40,532 bases of DNA from JBBPYR01 sp038199755 (GTDB lineage Bacteria; Chloroflexota; Ktedonobacteria; Ktedonobacterales; Ktedonobacteraceae): NCBI GenBank assembly GCA_038199755.1, contig JBBPYR010000066.1:1-40532 (forward strand), written 5' to 3'. The notes beneath the pieces were generated by a model. The model was given only the letters and a program-made list of their open reading frames with translations, ran no database searches and was not told the origin of the DNA. Position 1 is the stretch's first letter. Every line of letters begins with the position of its first letter. Of the stretch, positions 38,325-40,532 are shown one piece after another. The position numbers and the translations under genes were made by a program.

Positions 38325-38975
38325 TCAATCTATTCTAATTACTAAATCTTGTAATGGAAGACGCTCACGTCTTTTGGGGTCTGCCGCCGCATAGCCAAGG
38401 GTAATCAGTGCCTGCGGAATCAAGCGAGGGTCCAATTGTAACGCCTCACACACAACCTCTGGACAGAAAAGAGGCGCACACATCCACCCACCATCTAAGC
38501 CGACATCATAGGCCATCAGCAACATATTCTGAATGGCCGCACCAATGCTTTGGATTGCCATTACTTTCTCGTCATTTTGTCTCTGTTCGTCTGGATAGTG
38601 GTCCAAATCTTCCAGATAGAGACAGGGAAGAATAATCACGGGTGCTTGTAGAATGCGTTGGCGCGACTTTTCACGGCGAATGTTGATGATCTTTGCTTCC
38701 TGTCTATCCATTTCCAGATTTTGCTGCCAGGTTGCACCCATGCTTTCTATCAGCCGTTGCTTCGTCTCGGTCTGTGTTAGGACAACGAAACGCCAGGGTT
38801 GACGCCCATGTGGTGAAGGTGCCCACCGAGCGGCTTCTAGTACCTGCTCAATTAAGGCATCCTCTACGGGTCGTGCGAGATATTGGCGCACACTACGCCT
38901 GCTGCGTACGAGCGCAGCAAGATCGTTTGTACGTTGGGGAAGGGTTTGTTGGCGACTTTGTGAATGTGTGGTCAC
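38325..38975 (-). CDS. Nitroreductase-family protein, likely dehydro-F420-0 reductase
   Basis: 216 aa with a GTG start and AAGGT eight bases upstream. FMN-dependent nitroreductase fold: LVRSRRSVRQYLARPVEDALIEQVLEAARWAPSPHGRQPWRFVVL, IQSIGAAIQNMLLMAYDVGLDGGWMCAPL and ALITLGYAAADPKRRERLPLQDLV. In mycobacterial FbiB such a domain is fused to the C-terminus of the glutamyl ligase and reduces dehydro-F420-0 with FMNH2. Here it is a separate gene between cofE and cofD, so the same role is inferred from family and context. PSPHGRQPWRF is the FbiB-like form of the FMN loop. Confidence 0.92.
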   Translation of the reverse strand: MTTHSQSRQQTLPQRTNDLAALVRSRRSVRQYLARPVEDALIEQVLEAARWAPSPHGRQPWRFVVLTQTETKQRLIESMGATWQQNLEMDRQEAKIINIRREKSRQRILQAPVIILPCLYLEDLDHYPDEQRQNDEKVMAIQSIGAAIQNMLLMAYDVGLDGGWMCAPLFCPEVVCEALQLDPRLIPQALITLGYAAADPKRRERLPLQDLVIRID

Positions 38976-39030
38976 GCTTTGTACCTTTTGCCTGCTTGCT
39001 TATTTATCTTGGTTGGTTGGTTAATCTCTC

Positions 39031-39807
39031 TTATCGGAACATATCAGTGGTGCTATCGCGAATCAGGCTCTGCCCACTTCCCTGCGCGGCAGTATAACTA
39101 TAGCCACGAATCAAAGCAACCGGAATACGGTCAACCTTGCCCATCACGAGTTCAGCGGCGGCGGCTAACTCGTCGGCGACCGCAATTGCGCTCACGTGCA
39201 TTTCATAGCCGTAGGGATCAATCTGCCCACGATAATCCGTGATCGCCTCCATACCAGACACGCCAATGGCCATGTTCACCTGCCCGTTACGCCAAGGACG
39301 CCCCCAGGTATCGGAAATGATCACGGCGATATCTGGTACACGCTGCTTTTGCTGCTCACTCGCGAGTTGTTGTAGCCGTGTGCGCAGCTGTTGCGCGGAA
39401 TGATCAGAATCAATTGGCAGTAACGCGAGCTGGCGTTCGCCGCCCACATTTGATTCATCGACTCCCGCATTGGCGCAGATAAAGCCGTGTTGCGTCTCGC
39501 AAATCAAAACGCCATGGTCCATGCGCACAATGCGTTTGCTCTCGCGTAACACTACCTCGATGTGTTGGGCATCTTTGTCATATTGTTGGGCATAAGCACG
39601 CGCAAAGGGTGAAGCCTCGATCTCGCCTAGATGTATCAACCGTCCCTCTGCTTTAGAAACAACTTTCTGTGTAACAACGAATATATCACCCTGTTGCACC
39701 GCTAAAGACTGCTGCGCTAAGGCGTCATAGATGCGTACGCCCAGGTCAATGCCTGGGTCTATTTCGCCTATATGCTTGACAGGGATAATGCGTAATTCTG
39801 TGGTCAT
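39031..39807 (-). CDS. cofE: Coenzyme F420-0:L-glutamate ligase
   Basis: 258 aa from the ATG at 39807. GTP-dependent addition of gamma-linked glutamates to F420-0; equals the N-terminal half of FbiB. Seen: GDIFVVTQKVVSKAEGRLI, FICANAGVDESNVGG, ISDTWGRPWRNGQVNMAIGVSG, DELAAAAELVMGKVDRIPVALIRG. AAGGAG before the ATG overrules an in-frame start 13 codons upstream. First gene of the cof operon, with its own promoter at 39826-39855. Stand-alone length confirms that it is not fused to the reductase. Confidence 0.96.
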   Translation of the reverse strand: MTTELRIIPVKHIGEIDPGIDLGVRIYDALAQQSLAVQQGDIFVVTQKVVSKAEGRLIHLGEIEASPFARAYAQQYDKDAQHIEVVLRESKRIVRMDHGVLICETQHGFICANAGVDESNVGGERQLALLPIDSDHSAQQLRTRLQQLASEQQKQRVPDIAVIISDTWGRPWRNGQVNMAIGVSGMEAITDYRGQIDPYGYEMHVSAIAVADELAAAAELVMGKVDRIPVALIRGYSYTAAQGSGQSLIRDSTTDMFR

Positions 39808-39825
39808 AGCACGCTCCTTGTTGCT

Positions 39826-39855
39826 ATTATATCTCTTGCCGTCCAATACTGTAAA
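39826..39855 (-). promoter_or_regulatory. Promoter of the F420 operon
   Basis: On the minus strand TTTACA (39850-39855), 18 bases, consensus TATAAT (39826-39831). The leader would be about 12 bases. It lies between the fur-type gene and cofE, so cofE-cofC can be expressed apart from fur. Confidence 0.65.
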
Positions 39856-39926
39856 TTGTGTAGTACTGTCTTCAACAGAGATATTCGGTCAAGGTAAGGC
39901 TTGATGTAATGATCACAGCACAAGAG

Positions 39927-40364
39927 TTATTGAGACTTTCGGCAACCCGAACACCGACCAAAAAGTGTGAGCGAGTGACCTTCAATTACAAAATCGGCCT
40001 GGTTTCCAATCGCGGCTATCTGCTCTTCAGGAAGGCAAATCTCAACCTCGACAACACGGTGACAGTGTGTGCAGGTCAAATGATGATGATGATTGCCTCC
40101 ACAAACGCGATAGTGATGTGTACCATCAGCAAACTCGATGCGATCAAGCAGACCCATATTCACAAGTTTCTCTACCGAACGGTACACGGTTGCTCTACCC
40201 AATTTTGGTTCGACGGTACGTAGCTCTTGCCATAATTCATCAGTTGTAAAATCTGTGCCACTGCTTGCAAATTCAATCAGTCGCTCAGCTATGAGCCGCC
40301 GTGGGCGTGTATTGCGTTGGCAGACTTCATCAAACGCCGCATAAATTTTATCAGCTATCACCAT
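39927..40364 (-). CDS. Fur-family transcriptional regulator
   Basis: 145 aa, normal Fur/PerR/Zur length. Winged helix: TRPRRLIAERLIEFASSGTDFTTDELWQELRTVEPKLGRATVYRSVEKLVNMGLLDRIE. Metal sites: the HHYRV/NHHHHLTC region (His 92-95), structural zinc Cys pairs C98-x2-C101 and C138-x2-C141. The rest of the ferric or zinc site cannot be assigned by eye. Start ATG, with AGGATAGGG close upstream. It lies 119 bases upstream of cofE on the same strand. Iron, zinc, manganese or peroxide sensing cannot be told apart here. Confidence 0.95.
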   Translation of the reverse strand: MVIADKIYAAFDEVCQRNTRPRRLIAERLIEFASSGTDFTTDELWQELRTVEPKLGRATVYRSVEKLVNMGLLDRIEFADGTHHYRVCGGNHHHHLTCTHCHRVVEVEICLPEEQIAAIGNQADFVIEGHSLTLFGRCSGCRKSQ

Positions 40365-40532
40365 TCCCTATCCTTCTTATGTTCTTCTTTTTTATTGATA
40401 TATTGTATCGCATAGAGCGATATGACATACATCATGCTCTTGATGCTTTTCCTATTGCCCTTGCCATTGGGCTGCTTCCCCCAACCACAACAACATAGCT
40501 CACAAAAGCCAACAAACTGATACATACACTAC
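40365..40532. other. Window end upstream of the Fur-family gene
   Basis: 168 bases with no gene. It is AT-rich near 40380-40420 and probably contains the fur promoter (a TACAAT-like -10 box on the minus strand), but no convincing -35 box was found. Confidence 0.4.

Overview
The window reads as a stretch of core chromosome from a free-living, metabolically broad bacterium, most likely a member of Chloroflexota close to Ktedonobacteria. This is an inference from gene content: several eukaryotic-type Ser/Thr kinases with extracellular lamin-G-like sensor domains, coenzyme F420 biosynthesis, a flavin-dependent thymidylate synthase, a class II HDAC-like hydrolase, a T-box leader and a stand-alone 5S rRNA gene. 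Nearly all the DNA is coding. I see no phage, plasmid, CRISPR array or insertion sequence. The only clear selfish element is an intein in thyX.

Layout, left to right. Positions 1-5300 hold a zinc-ribbon/TM/sensor protein, a fatty-acyl-CoA ligase, a GNAT acetyltransferase, and an HxlR regulator divergent from a YceI protein across a promoter with a good operator. Positions 5344-14961 are one minus-strand amino-acid block: promoter, T-box leader, argC, argB, a HisRS-like protein, hisG, a HAD-phosphatase/APH-kinase fusion, hisH, hisA and hisF. Positions 15119-25670 hold a CDF metal transporter with an enlarged cytoplasmic tail, two tandem sensor kinases, a third kinase whose end overlaps homoserine dehydrogenase, an Lrp-type regulator and the HDAC-like enzyme.

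Positions 25900-34035 hold an MFS exporter, a small conserved protein, the 5S rRNA transcription unit, a class V aminotransferase, a Nudix/GNAT pair, the intein-containing thyX, a small excisionase-like HTH protein and moaA. Positions 34327-40364 hold glutamine synthetase, a divergent membrane-anchored protein, the F420 block (cofE, a nitroreductase, cofD, cofC) and a Fur-family regulator.

How the genes work together. The arg/his block makes early arginine precursors and the imidazole ring of histidine, and its leader probably senses uncharged tRNA. The four F420 genes cover the lactyl-nucleotide, deazaflavin transfer, reduction and glutamylation steps; the deazaflavin (Fo) synthase is not in the window. 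The kinases and the kinase-free protein at 143-1483 share modules (kinase, zinc ribbon, single TM, sensor) in different combinations, suggesting a lineage-specific surface-sensing family.

The most notable items are the thyX intein with a homing-endonuclease remnant that lacks its HNH core, the T-box ahead of a joint arg-his cluster, the HAD-APH fusion inside that cluster, the split FbiB arrangement, the kinase-homoserine dehydrogenase overlap, and a family of long gene-end palindromes. All positions and motifs were read by eye; no database search or folding was run.
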